Source of the DNA: an uncultured Coriobacteriaceae bacterium
GTDB taxonomy: Bacteria; Actinomycetota; Coriobacteriia; Coriobacteriales; Atopobiaceae
Assembly (NCBI GenBank): GCA_900549525.1
Contig: UWSJ01000016.1
Span: 1-27,097 of the forward strand
Direction of reading: 5' to 3'
Length of the DNA stretch: 27,097 nucleotides
The number at the start of each line of letters is the position of its first letter. The first letter of the stretch is position 1. Below, one piece after another: positions 1 to 7,582 of this stretch. Both the position numbers and the translations under genes were made by a program. The notes beneath the pieces were generated by a model that did no database searches, was not told the DNA's origin, and saw only the letters and a program-made list of their open reading frames with translations.

Positions 1-387
<387 letters not shown>

Positions 388-434
388 CCGTGTTCCCCCT
401 TCGTTCGTCATGGGTCAAATGGGCAATCTGTTCT

Positions 435-463
435 ATTCTACGCCAATTGCGAAATTGCACGAA
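435..463 (-). promoter_or_regulatory. possible gyrB promoter
   Basis: On the minus strand TAGAAT (435-440) is a good -10 match. A weak TTCGTG (458-463) sits 17 bp upstream as a -35. It is the best candidate in the gyrB-dciA gap. The -35 is poor, so this is tentative. Confidence 0.4.
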
Positions 464-525
464 TCCTGAGTGCAAACGTGATCCAAATCGCGACCAGTTC
501 ATCATCTGGGTCACCATGGGGGCCG

Positions 526-1107
526 CTACGGCAGGGATGGCCCCTTCTTCGTGGTTTCTAGCTTCCCGCGCCTCATGGAGAGCCTCATGGCCTCACAGGC
601 GTTGGGACGGAGCCTCTCCGGGAGGTTGGCGCAGGCACGCTCGACGGCAAGCTCCTCGTCTGGCGTGAGGGCGGGAAGCTCTGGAGGCAGGGGGGCTTCG
701 GCTCGCTCGCCAGAAGCGCTCGGGCGCTCCCCGGCGTGGCGCGACAGCCTGAAGCGGACGCGGGCCACGTCGAGACCGGCGTAGGCGAGACGCTCCACGT
801 ACAGCTCGGCGTTGGTCGTGAGGTCGGCCATGAGGGCGTTGCCGTCGAGATAGACCACGAGCTCGGGCAGGCCCGCTCCGCTCTTGGGACGGTTGAGCCA
901 CACGGCCACGGTGTGCTTGGAGGCCCTCTTCCCGGCGATGCGCCGCCAGGTCACGAGGGCGCGGCTCGCGGCCGAGGCCCCCTTGAGCACCTTGCCGTCC
1001 ACGAAGGACGAGACGAGCTCGCCCGCCGCGTGCGGCTTGTGCTGCTTGGCCGGGTCGAGCGGGTCGTACTCGCGCCGCTCGAGCCAACGGCTACTCCTCG
1101 TCGCCAT
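526..1107 (-). CDS. dciA: DciA/DUF721 family protein, replicative helicase loader/operator
   Basis: 193-aa protein between recF and gyrB, the classical place of the DUF721 (DciA) family, which is known to recruit or load the replicative helicase DnaB in bacteria lacking DnaC/DnaI. The family core is visible at about residues 30-125: a W-x-x-I-A-G segment (TWRRIAGKRASKHT), then a strand-rich part with LVVYLDGNALMADL and VRFRLSRH. The C-terminal ~65 residues are Pro/Glu/Arg-rich and probably flexible. The start overlaps the end of recF by 17 nt, implying translational coupling. No strong ribosome-binding site is visible. The call rests on position plus a moderate family match. Confidence 0.8.
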   Translation of the reverse strand: MATRSSRWLERREYDPLDPAKQHKPHAAGELVSSFVDGKVLKGASAASRALVTWRRIAGKRASKHTVAVWLNRPKSGAGLPELVVYLDGNALMADLTTNAELYVERLAYAGLDVARVRFRLSRHAGERPSASGERAEAPLPPELPALTPDEELAVERACANLPERLRPNACEAMRLSMRRGKLETTKKGPSLP

Positions 1108-2182
1108 AGCGCACGACCTTCATGTCAGAGAGCTGGGCGTCGGTGAAGTAGCCGAGGTTCGTGGTGGTGATGATCGTCTGGATTCCGCCCTCGACGAAGC
1201 TCGTCACGCAAGCACGGCGATGCTCGTCGAGCTCGCTCATGACGTCGTCGAGCAGCAGCAGCGGCCGCTCGCCAAGCAGCGTCTCGCACAGGCGGACCTC
1301 GGCGAGCTTCCACGCGAGCACGACGGAGCGCTGCTGGCCCTGGCTGCCGTAGGCGCGGGCGTCGCGGCCGTCGATGGCGAAGGCCACGTCGTCGCGATGG
1401 GGGCCCACGCTCGTCTGCCCGCGGCGGAGGTCGTCCGCACGCGAGCGCGAGAGCCGCTCGCGCATGAGGGTGGCGAGCTCGTCTCGGCCCATGCCGGCCG
1501 TGGCGCCGCCGACGCTCGGAACATAGGAGCACGAGAGCGTCTCGGACGGGGCAACCTCCCCGTAGACCTCGGACACGAGCACGGAGAGACGGGCAAAGAG
1601 GTTGAGCCGGTGCATGAGCAGCGTGGCCCCGCCGAGGGCAACGCTCTCGTCCCAGGCGTCAAGCAGGGCAGCGTCACACCCGTCCTTGAGAAGTCGGTTT
1701 CGCTGCTCCACCGAGCGCGTATAGGCAGCGAGGACCCTCCGGTAACCCGCGTTTGCCTGAGCCCCGAAGGCGTCGAGCTCGATGCGGCGGCGCGAGGCGG
1801 CGCCCTTCACGAGTGAGAGGTCGTCCGGGCAGAACAGCACCGACAGGAGCGTCCCCGCAAGGTCTCCCGCCCGGCAGGCCTTGCCGTTTCTGAGGAAGCG
1901 CCGCCTCTCGGGCGTGGCCTCGAGCGTCACGTCGAGCACGCGTCCGTCCCCCTCGATGCGTCCCTCGACACGGGCCGAGGACGTCCCGGCCGCCACGAGC
2001 TCCGCAGGGGCGGGACGGCGAAACGACGTGCCTGCCGTGAGGTACTGAAGCGCTTCCACGGTGTTCGTCTTGCCGGCGGCATTGGGGCCCACGAGCACCG
2101 TAACCCCCGCGGCCGGCTCGAGCACCCGCCCGGAGAGGTTGCGGTAGCCGTCGAACGTGACGCGCGTGACGACCAGCGACAC
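1091..2182 (-). CDS. recF: DNA replication and repair protein RecF
   Basis: SMC-like ATPase that helps load RecA at single-strand gaps through the RecFOR pathway. 363 aa, a normal length. Walker A is GPNAAGKT at residues 32-39, the ABC signature SQGQQRS is at 280-286, and Walker B RPLLLLDDVMSELDE is at 306-320, with the usual D-loop region. The start is a GTG whose first G is the last base of the dnaN stop (TAGTG, one-base overlap at 2182), so recF is translationally coupled to dnaN. Its 3' end overlaps dciA by 17 nt. Confidence 0.97.
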   Translation of the reverse strand: MSLVVTRVTFDGYRNLSGRVLEPAAGVTVLVGPNAAGKTNTVEALQYLTAGTSFRRPAPAELVAAGTSSARVEGRIEGDGRVLDVTLEATPERRRFLRNGKACRAGDLAGTLLSVLFCPDDLSLVKGAASRRRIELDAFGAQANAGYRRVLAAYTRSVEQRNRLLKDGCDAALLDAWDESVALGGATLLMHRLNLFARLSVLVSEVYGEVAPSETLSCSYVPSVGGATAGMGRDELATLMRERLSRSRADDLRRGQTSVGPHRDDVAFAIDGRDARAYGSQGQQRSVVLAWKLAEVRLCETLLGERPLLLLDDVMSELDEHRRACVTSFVEGGIQTIITTTNLGYFTDAQLSDMKVVRYGDEE

Positions 2183-3288
2183 TACATGCCCCTGAGCGGC
2201 ATGAGGATGTACAGGTAGTTGATCTTCCCGTAGGCCTTGAAGACGCCGGGCCGCCCCGCCTGCTGCAGCTCGAGGGTAATGTCGCCCGTCTGGTCGGCGG
2301 CGGCGATGCCGTCCCCGAAGTAGCGATAGTTGACGAAGATCGTGTTGGGCTCGCCCTGGGCCTCGACCTGCATGATCTCGCGGGCGTCGCCCTGGTCCGG
2401 GGAGCTTGAGGAGAGCGTGGTCTGCGCCTGCGTGGGGTCGACCTCGATCTTGATGCGCAGGCCCTGGGCCGCGATGGAGCTCACGCGGCGGAGGGCACCC
2501 GCAAGGTCGGCGACCTTGACCGTGACCGAGGTGAGCACGTCCTTGGGCAGAAGCCCGCGCCAGTTGGGGAACTGAGCCTCGATGCGCCTCGTCACGTAGG
2601 TGGTGTTGCCAAAGACGAAGATGGCCTGGTTGGCCGTGTCTCCGATGGTGACCGACTCAGAGTCGCTCGGGAGGGTGAGGGCGTCGTGGAAGGCGTTGCC
2701 AGGCACGATCATCTCGAACATGTCCGTGAGGTCGGGCGTGGCGACCTGCGTGTCACACATGGCGGCGCGGTAGCCGTCAGAGGCCACGAGGCGCACGAGG
2801 TTCTCCTCGACGTTGAGCAGCACGCCCGCAAGGGCCGGGTGGCTGGGGTCCTTGGAGACGACCTTGTAGACCTTGTCGACCATGCTGGAGAGCACGTCGC
2901 GGGGGAGGTCGACGTGGCGCTCCATCGCGATCTCGGGGAAGTTTGGGAACTCGTCGGCCGACAGGGTGTTGAGGTGGAAGGAGCTGTTCTGGCACGTGAG
3001 GTGGATTGCCCCCTGCCCGCCGTCGAAGGTGATGGAGGCGTCGGCAAGGTTCTTCACGATGCTCCCGAGCACGCGTCCGGAGATGACCGTCTCGCCCGGC
3101 TCCTCCACGTTGGCGGGAATCTTGTGGCGAATGGAAGTGTCGAGGTCGCTCGTCTGCATCTCGAGCGTGCCGTTGTCGGCGCGCATGAGAACGCCGCTCA
3201 GCACGGGGAGCGTCGAGTGCGTGGCGATGCCCTTGGAGACCACAGCCAGGGCCTTCGCGAACGCGGACTGGGAGACGGTGAAGCGCAT
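2182..3288 (-). CDS. dnaN: DNA polymerase III sliding clamp (beta subunit)
   Basis: Ring-forming processivity clamp for the replicative polymerase. 368 aa, the standard length for three clamp domains. The N-terminus MRFTVSQSAFAKAL, the central stretch DGYRAAMCDT and the C-terminal YLYILMPLRGM are typical. AGGAGAG lies just upstream of the ATG at 3288. The gene is separated from dnaA by a 247-bp gap carrying DnaA boxes and an AT-rich palindrome, so its promoter may overlap the origin core. It is followed without a gap by recF. Confidence 0.98.
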   Translation of the reverse strand: MRFTVSQSAFAKALAVVSKGIATHSTLPVLSGVLMRADNGTLEMQTSDLDTSIRHKIPANVEEPGETVISGRVLGSIVKNLADASITFDGGQGAIHLTCQNSSFHLNTLSADEFPNFPEIAMERHVDLPRDVLSSMVDKVYKVVSKDPSHPALAGVLLNVEENLVRLVASDGYRAAMCDTQVATPDLTDMFEMIVPGNAFHDALTLPSDSESVTIGDTANQAIFVFGNTTYVTRRIEAQFPNWRGLLPKDVLTSVTVKVADLAGALRRVSSIAAQGLRIKIEVDPTQAQTTLSSSSPDQGDAREIMQVEAQGEPNTIFVNYRYFGDGIAAADQTGDITLELQQAGRPGVFKAYGKINYLYILMPLRGM

Positions 3289-3308
3289 GGGGTTCTCTCC
3301 TATCTGTT

Positions 3309-3328
3309 CTTATATATAGATATATAAG
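3309..3328. repeat. AT-only palindrome, putative DNA unwinding element
   Basis: Two 9-nt arms, CTTATATAT (3309-3317) and ATATATAAG (3320-3328), are separated by AG. In a window that is mostly GC-rich this is a striking low-stability stretch next to TAG triplets and DnaA boxes. It lies 21 bp upstream of dnaN, so it could also contribute a -10 region for dnaN. Confidence 0.6.
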
Positions 3329-3450
3329 CAACGGTAGTGGTAGTAGGGGCTGTCGAAACGTTGAAAACCTAACGAACTAGCAGGTAGACGCTTTGTCAAT
3401 GATGGAAGTTTGTGTGGAGCCCGCCCGTTGGTTTTGAACGTAGAGGAGAT

Positions 3451-3468
3451 GTAGAAAAACACTTCTAC
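3451..3468. repeat. short inverted repeat in the dnaA-dnaN gap
   Basis: GTAGAA (3451-3456) and TTCTAC (3463-3468) form a 6-bp stem with a 6-nt loop. No U-tract follows on either strand, so it does not look like a terminator. It sits between the two DnaA-box groups. Confidence 0.4.
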
Positions 3469-3535
3469 GCTCAGGGGTGGGTTTTCCACACGAGCTGTCG
3501 TGTTATCGACAAGCCGTGGAGAAAGCCAATTCCCG

Positions 3536-5089
3536 CTAGCTCGACATGAGATCCTCCTTCATGCGGGAGATCTTGTCGTGGACGACACGATCTGCGTCGC
3601 GCCGTTCCTCCACCCACTTGATGCTGTGCTTGACCGTGGCATGGCTGCGTCCGCCGAAGCGCTCTCCGATCTGGGCGAGCGTCGAGTCGGTGAGCTCTCG
3701 CGCGAGCCATACGGCCACGTGACGCGGCTCCATGAGAGCCTTGTTGCGCTTGTTGCTCACGAGGTCGGCGTGGGAGATGTCATAGCGCTGCTCGACGAAC
3801 TTCTGAATCTGCTCGATGGTGAAGGTGCGCTGCTCGCTGCCCCATTTCGAGACTGCGATCTGCGCCACGTCCTCGCGCCCGAAGACCTCCCCGCGGTTCT
3901 GCTTCGTGGTGGCCGCGAGCAGGCACGACTGGCAGAAGGCCTTGATGGTGCGGATGTTGGTTCCCGCCCGCGATGCCATGTAGTCGAGGTTGTCCTCGGA
4001 GATCTCGCCCTCGAAGCCCGTGAGCCCGTCCTCGGCGGCGTCCGCCTTCATGCGCTGGTAGAAGGCCTTGATGAGGCCGTACTTGAGCTCGTAGTTCGGC
4101 ACTTGGATGGAGAGGGTGACGCCCGAGTCGAGGCGGCTCGACACGCGCTCTGCGAGCCCTAGCTCGGCCGGGCTCTCGTCGGCGGCGAGCACGATCTGCT
4201 TGCCGTGGCTCGTGAGGTAGTTGAACGTGTCGAAGAAGAAGTCGACGGACTTGGCGGCGCCGCGAAAGCCCTGGATGTCGTCGATGATGAGGACGTCGAT
4301 GTCGTGGTAGTTCTGCTCGAGCGCCTCCTTGACCCCGCGCGAGGTGTCGAGCATGGCGCTCGTGTAGTCGCCCACGAAGTCGCGCGCCTGCCGGTAGACG
4401 CAGATGCGGTCGGGGACGTTGACGGCGAGGTAGTTCTGGATGGCCTTGAGGAGGTGCGTCTTCCCGAGGCCGCTCTTGCCGTAGATGAACAGCGGGTTGT
4501 AACCGTGGCTGCCGTTGGCGACGGCCTTCGCGGCCTGGAGGGCCAGCTGGTTCTCCTCGCCCTCGACGTAGGTGTCGAAGGTAAGGCGCGAGTCGGCGGC
4601 GGTGATGCCCTCCACGAGCGGATTTGCCGTGCGGTCGCGCTGGGGCTTTGCGGGCGTTGTGGCTGTGGGGGCCGCCGCTGGGACGTTGCCCACCGCGCCG
4701 TAGGACGTCTGCGAAGCCTCAGCCTCCCTCATGCGCGCGAGTTCGGCAGGCGAGATGGTCGTAGCCACGGGCGCGGGCGCCGCCGCAGGCTCCCCCTGCG
4801 CCCTGCCTGCGCGGTCGAGCTCGACGACGAGGCGGATGGGCTGGAATGCCGCTCGCTCGAGGCACGACTCGATGGTGGCCGCGTTCTTCTCGATGGTGCG
4901 CTTCACGAAACCCGATCCGGCTGCGATCGTGATCGAGGCGTCGTCCATGTCGGCGGCCTTGCAGCTCCTGAGCATGGCGAGCAGCGCCGGCTGGCTTCCC
5001 TCCTCGGCGATGAGGTCGACGACGTCGGCCCAGAGCACTTGTGCGTCGCTCTCGGCGGCCTCGTTGTCCATGTCGGTCGTGTCGGCCAT
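3536..5089 (-). CDS. dnaA: chromosomal replication initiator protein DnaA
   Basis: AAA+ initiator that binds 9-bp DnaA boxes and melts the origin. 517 aa. Domain I is at about 1-95, a Pro/Ala linker (domain II) at 96-160, and the AAA+ core at 165-390, with Walker A GKSGLGKT at 204-211, Walker B VLIIDDIQ at 266-273, the arginine-finger region VSSRLDSG at 316-323 and sensor 2 GTNIRTIKAF at 376-385. Domain IV follows, with the DnaA signature GGRSHATVKHSI at 479-490. AGGAAG precedes the ATG. The upstream region carries a TATAAT -10 flanked by DnaA boxes, pointing to autoregulation. Confidence 0.98.
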   Translation of the reverse strand: MADTTDMDNEAAESDAQVLWADVVDLIAEEGSQPALLAMLRSCKAADMDDASITIAAGSGFVKRTIEKNAATIESCLERAAFQPIRLVVELDRAGRAQGEPAAAPAPVATTISPAELARMREAEASQTSYGAVGNVPAAAPTATTPAKPQRDRTANPLVEGITAADSRLTFDTYVEGEENQLALQAAKAVANGSHGYNPLFIYGKSGLGKTHLLKAIQNYLAVNVPDRICVYRQARDFVGDYTSAMLDTSRGVKEALEQNYHDIDVLIIDDIQGFRGAAKSVDFFFDTFNYLTSHGKQIVLAADESPAELGLAERVSSRLDSGVTLSIQVPNYELKYGLIKAFYQRMKADAAEDGLTGFEGEISEDNLDYMASRAGTNIRTIKAFCQSCLLAATTKQNRGEVFGREDVAQIAVSKWGSEQRTFTIEQIQKFVEQRYDISHADLVSNKRNKALMEPRHVAVWLARELTDSTLAQIGERFGGRSHATVKHSIKWVEERRDADRVVHDKISRMKEDLMSS

Positions 5090-5109
5090 GGGGCTTCCTG
5101 TCAGTCTCG

Positions 5110-5138
5110 AGCCTCCGGCCCTCGAGGAGCCGGAGGCT
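5110..5138 (-). promoter_or_regulatory. strong hairpin in the dnaA leader
   Basis: AGCCTCCGGC (5110-5119) pairs with GCCGGAGGCT (5129-5138): a perfect 10-bp stem, with a loop that contains the small palindrome CCTCGAGG. It would lie in the dnaA 5' untranslated region, about 13 nt upstream of the ribosome-binding site. There is no U-tract, so a terminator role for the upstream gene is unlikely. It may affect mRNA stability or translation. Confidence 0.5.
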
Positions 5139-5150
5139 GTTGTTCAGTAA

Positions 5151-5222
5151 TGTTGAAAACTCATTATATGGGATGTTGAGAAATTCGCACCGCAGCTTGG
5201 AGACGTTGTCGAGTGTCGAAAA
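5151..5222 (-). promoter_or_regulatory. dnaA promoter with DnaA boxes
   Basis: On the minus strand a perfect TATAAT -10 lies at 5163-5168; no good -35 is visible. DnaA boxes read, on the minus strand, TTTTCAACA (5151-5159, just downstream of the -10), TTCTCAACA (5174-5182, in the spacer) and TTTTCGACA (5214-5222, upstream). All three share one orientation. The boxes overlap the promoter, the usual layout for DnaA repressing its own gene. Confidence 0.6.
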
Positions 5223-5253
5223 CCTCTGCCGCCGCCGGCCCGGGGACACTTCT

Positions 5254-6387
5254 CTACAAGAGCGTCCTACCCAGCTCGGTGAGCCTGCGCTTCTGTCCTT
5301 GCTTGCGCAGGACCCCCCTGTCCTCAAGCTCCTTGAGCTGACGGGTCCATGTTGACAGCGACCCTCCGTAGGCGGGTGCGAGGTCGGTGGGGCCAACCGC
5401 CTCGTGCTCCGTGAGCCACTCGAGCACCTGCATCGCCCTGGTTCCCAGCGTGAGGGGCTCGCCAGCTTGGGCGCGCGCCGCCCCGGCGGCAACGGCGGGC
5501 CCAGCTGGGGTGGCGGAGGCCATCTGCCAGCCTTGGGCCTGTGCCGTCTCGGGCATTGTGGGTGCAGCCTGGTAGGAGGGCTGGGGGTAGCCGGGCCACG
5601 CCTGTTGGGGGTAGGCGGCATGCGGATATGCTGCCCATGTGGCGGTCATCTGCGGTTGGGATGCTTGCGCGGGCATGGTGGGGTATGCGGCCATGGCAGC
5701 GGCCTGCTGTGTCGTCGCGGGCGCAAACGCTGGCTGCTGCGGGGCCATGGTCTGTCCTGCCACTGGCATCGGAGCGTTGCTGGGCGTCGCGTGCATACTC
5801 GCCCGCGACCAATTCCCCTGCTCGGAAGGCATGGAGATGGTTACGATGGTCCCCGATGATATGTTGTCCTCGATGGTGAGCGTGCCTCCGTGGTCCTCCA
5901 TGTACTGCTGTGCGTAGGGAAGGCCCGAGCCGACGCCGCGGATGTAGCGCTTCATCTCCTCCGTGGCGGACGTGGTGCCGTATTCCAGGGCGCGGCCCTT
6001 CTCTGCGATGCCGGGCCCTTGGTCGGAGAAGCGGATGGTATTGCCGTCATCGAGGATGGAGATGGTGGGCTCGCTGAAGTAGGCGTGGACGAGGTTCTCC
6101 ACAACCTCTCTGATGACCGTGAACGAGATCTTTCCGCCCTGCTCCTTCGCGAGGCGGGTGACGGTGGCGGTTACCTCCTCGAGGTAGGAGCGAACGTCCT
6201 TGGGCTGCACGACGATGACGCGGGGCGCGGCGGCCGGGTCGTCGAACACCGCGATGCGCGCGGGGTTCTGCACGACATCGCCAAGCGTGCGCGTCTCCGG
6301 TTTGCCTGCAGCACCGGGTTCCTTGTCCGTCTCTTCGCCTGCGCCCGCGGGTCCTGTCCCCACGAACGGGTAGAAGGCGTCTGCCAT
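5254..6387 (-). CDS. GHKL-type ATPase with Ala/Pro/Gln/Tyr-rich linker and C-terminal winged helix, function unknown
   Basis: 377 aa from the chosen ATG at 6387 (GGGGAT upstream); a longer reading to 6558 would cross the probable promoter and DnaA boxes. Residues ~60-185 form a histidine-kinase-type ATP-binding fold: N-box VIREVVENLVHAYF (~91-104), G1 box DQGPGI (~122-127) and G2/lid RGVGSGLPYAQQY (~150-162). There is no dimerisation/phospho-His domain and no membrane segment, so it is not a classical sensor kinase; it recalls anti-sigma-factor kinases. A long low-complexity linker (~190-305) with AYP/GYP motifs follows, then a winged-helix-like end (~312-377, STWTRQLKELEDRGVLRKQG). It lies between dnaA and rpmH, which are direct neighbours in many actinobacteria. 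A role in origin or cell-cycle control is only inferred. Confidence 0.85.
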   Translation of the reverse strand: MADAFYPFVGTGPAGAGEETDKEPGAAGKPETRTLGDVVQNPARIAVFDDPAAAPRVIVVQPKDVRSYLEEVTATVTRLAKEQGGKISFTVIREVVENLVHAYFSEPTISILDDGNTIRFSDQGPGIAEKGRALEYGTTSATEEMKRYIRGVGSGLPYAQQYMEDHGGTLTIEDNISSGTIVTISMPSEQGNWSRASMHATPSNAPMPVAGQTMAPQQPAFAPATTQQAAAMAAYPTMPAQASQPQMTATWAAYPHAAYPQQAWPGYPQPSYQAAPTMPETAQAQGWQMASATPAGPAVAAGAARAQAGEPLTLGTRAMQVLEWLTEHEAVGPTDLAPAYGGSLSTWTRQLKELEDRGVLRKQGQKRRLTELGRTLL

Positions 6388-6428
6388 TGCCACATCCCCA
6401 TCCATAACTTCACGTCGCCACGGTCTGC

Positions 6429-6458
6429 GTTGTAGGACTTTCGACAAGTTTCCGTCAC
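6429..6458 (-). promoter_or_regulatory. possible promoter of the GHKL gene
   Basis: Minus-strand GTGACG (6453-6458), an 18-bp spacer and TACAAC (6429-6434) would start transcription about 30-35 nt upstream of the ATG at 6387, supporting that start. A DnaA-box-like CTTTCGACA (6438-6446) lies in the spacer. Confidence 0.38.
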
Positions 6459-6530
6459 GTGGTGAAAACTTGCGGCAACTTCCTTTCGCCGATGAAAAGT
6501 TTTCAACAGTCGGTGAGAACTTGTAGATAA
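6438..6530. promoter_or_regulatory. third DnaA-box cluster, between the GHKL gene and rpmH
   Basis: Nonamers seen: CTTTCGACA (6438-6446), TTTTCAACA (6500-6508) and, on the minus strand, TTATCTACA (6522-6530). TTTTCAACA lies in the inverted repeat TGAAAAGTTTTCA (6493-6505). The 467-bp gap 6388-6854 otherwise contains the GHKL promoter candidate and the rpmH promoter. In 6531-6772 I see no convincing gene or site. Confidence 0.5.
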
Positions 6531-6772
6531 CCTGTTGTTCCTTCGTGACGCATGCCATGAAAAGATACAGGACTTGGCGTGAATCTTTCGTCTTATGCGG
6601 GCAAATATTCCGTCGATGATGAAAGTTTCTGGTGAGTTGCGCGAGGCTTGTTCCAGCGAGGGGTTTCTGGGCTTTCGACTCGCCGGCGATGCTTGATGTC
6701 CTTAGCTGCGCCCTCGGGAGCGTCTGACAGCATGCCCGCTAACACGAATGCCGTGAAAAACACAAGGTCACG

Positions 6773-6802
6773 TTGACATCTCGAGATAGGCACCCCTACA
6801 AT
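6773..6802 (+). promoter_or_regulatory. rpmH operon promoter
   Basis: Perfect -35 TTGACA (6773-6778), an 18-bp spacer and -10 TACAAT (6797-6802). The expected start of transcription is about 45 nt upstream of rpmH. It is the best vegetative promoter in the window. Confidence 0.8.
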
Positions 6803-6854
6803 CTTAGGGCTTGACTGCCTATGCAGTGATTCGGTTCCACCTCAGGAGGATTCA

Positions 6855-6989
6855 ATGAAGCGTACGTATCAGCCCAATAAGCGGAAGCGCGCCAAGTGCC
6901 ACGGCTTCCGTGCCCGTATGGCCACCAAGGGCGGCCGTGCCGTTCTCGCCCGTCGTCGCGCTAAGGGCCGCAAGAGGCTCACTGTTTAG
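6855..6989 (+). CDS. rpmH: 50S ribosomal protein L34
   Basis: 44-aa, very basic ribosomal protein; the sequence begins MKRTYQPNKRKRAK and continues HGFRARMATKGGRAVLARRR, diagnostic for L34. AGGAGG (6844-6849) precedes the ATG. It is the first gene of the rpmH-rnpA-yidD-yidC operon driven by the promoter at 6773-6802. Only 8 nt separate it from rnpA. Confidence 0.98.
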   Translation: MKRTYQPNKRKRAKCHGFRARMATKGGRAVLARRRAKGRKRLTV

Positions 6990-6997
6990 GTAGCCTT

Positions 6998-7318
6998 GTG
7001 GAGACCATCAAGTCCAAGCAGGAGTTTGAGAAGGTCTTCAAGGGTGGAAGACGCGTAAATCACGCGCTTGTGCGGCTTTGTGTCATGCCCGTTGCCGACG
7101 GTGCACGCTCGCGGGTGGCGTTTGTTGCCCCGAAGCGTGTCGGCAATGCGGTGTGTCGCAATCGGTGCAAGCGTGTTTTGCGTGCTGCGGCCTTCGAGGC
7201 CGGTCTTCCGCTGCAGGGATACGACGTGATTCTCTTCTCGACCAACGCCACGCGCACCGCCACGTCGACTGAGGTGGCTCGAGCGCTTGGCAGGCTCGTT
7301 AAGCGGGTCGGTGCATGA
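6998..7318 (+). CDS. rnpA: ribonuclease P protein component
   Basis: Protein subunit of RNase P, which helps the catalytic RNA remove tRNA 5' leaders. 106 aa, slightly short but normal. It carries the family signature RNRCKRVLRAA and the preceding VAFVAPKRVGNAV strand. The start is a GTG at 6998 with only a weak ribosome-binding site, so translation probably follows from rpmH. The end overlaps yidD by 4 nt (ATGA). Confidence 0.95.
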   Translation: METIKSKQEFEKVFKGGRRVNHALVRLCVMPVADGARSRVAFVAPKRVGNAVCRNRCKRVLRAAAFEAGLPLQGYDVILFSTNATRTATSTEVARALGRLVKRVGA

Positions 7319-7557
7319 GTGACACGGGGGAACACGAGCCAGGGCTGGCAGCTCGGGCTCTCATCCTTGTGGTGAGAGCGTACAAGGCTGTCATCTCTCC
7401 CGTGCTCCCCCCTTCGTGCATCTATACGCCAACCTGTTCTCAGTACGCCATAGAGGCGCTTCGCCGTTACGGGGTACTCAGAGGTGGTTGGCTTGCCCTG
7501 ACGAGGATTCTCAGGTGCAATTCCCGCCATAAGGGAGGCTATGACCCCGTACCCTAG
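7315..7557 (+). CDS. yidD: membrane protein insertion efficiency factor YidD
   Basis: 80 aa. YidD is a small amphipathic protein assisting YidC-dependent membrane insertion. Family hallmarks are visible: YKAVISPVLPPSCIYTPTCSQYA with its Cys pair, then GGWLALTRILRCNSRHKGGYDPVP. The start overlaps the rnpA stop (ATGA) and the gene precedes yidC, the usual order. Confidence 0.96.
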   Translation: MSDTGEHEPGLAARALILVVRAYKAVISPVLPPSCIYTPTCSQYAIEALRRYGVLRGGWLALTRILRCNSRHKGGYDPVP

Positions 7558-7582
7558 GGACGGGTCGCTGGAGGTTCGTAAC

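Larger units (their letters stand above)
3289..3535. other. oriC: candidate replication origin core (dnaA-dnaN intergenic region)
   Basis: 247-bp gap. From the dnaN side it holds an AT-only palindrome (3309-3328); triplets TAG TGG TAG TAG (3335-3346); a GGGC block (3347-3350); and DnaA-box-like nonamers TGTCGAAAC (3351-3359) and CGTTGAAAA (3359-3367). Nearer dnaA are TTTTCCACA (3482-3490) and TTATCGACA (3503-3511), plus a degenerate CGTGGAGAA (3515-3523). DnaA-trio origins are known to have the order unwinding element, TAG-type triplets, short GC block, DnaA box on one strand; that order is seen here. Function as oriC is inferred. Confidence 0.7.

Noticed and set aside
884..1816. 310-aa plus-strand frame opposite dciA/recF
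   Set aside because: Antisense to two well-supported genes, with no ribosome-binding site or domain.
4205..5179. 324-aa plus-strand open frame opposite dnaA
   Set aside because: It is the antisense shadow of dnaA, Val/Asp/Gly-rich with no domain, and arises from GC-rich codon bias.
6388..6558. 57-residue N-terminal extension of the GHKL protein
   Set aside because: It would translate through the probable promoter and DnaA-box cluster; the ATG at 6387 has a better ribosome-binding site.
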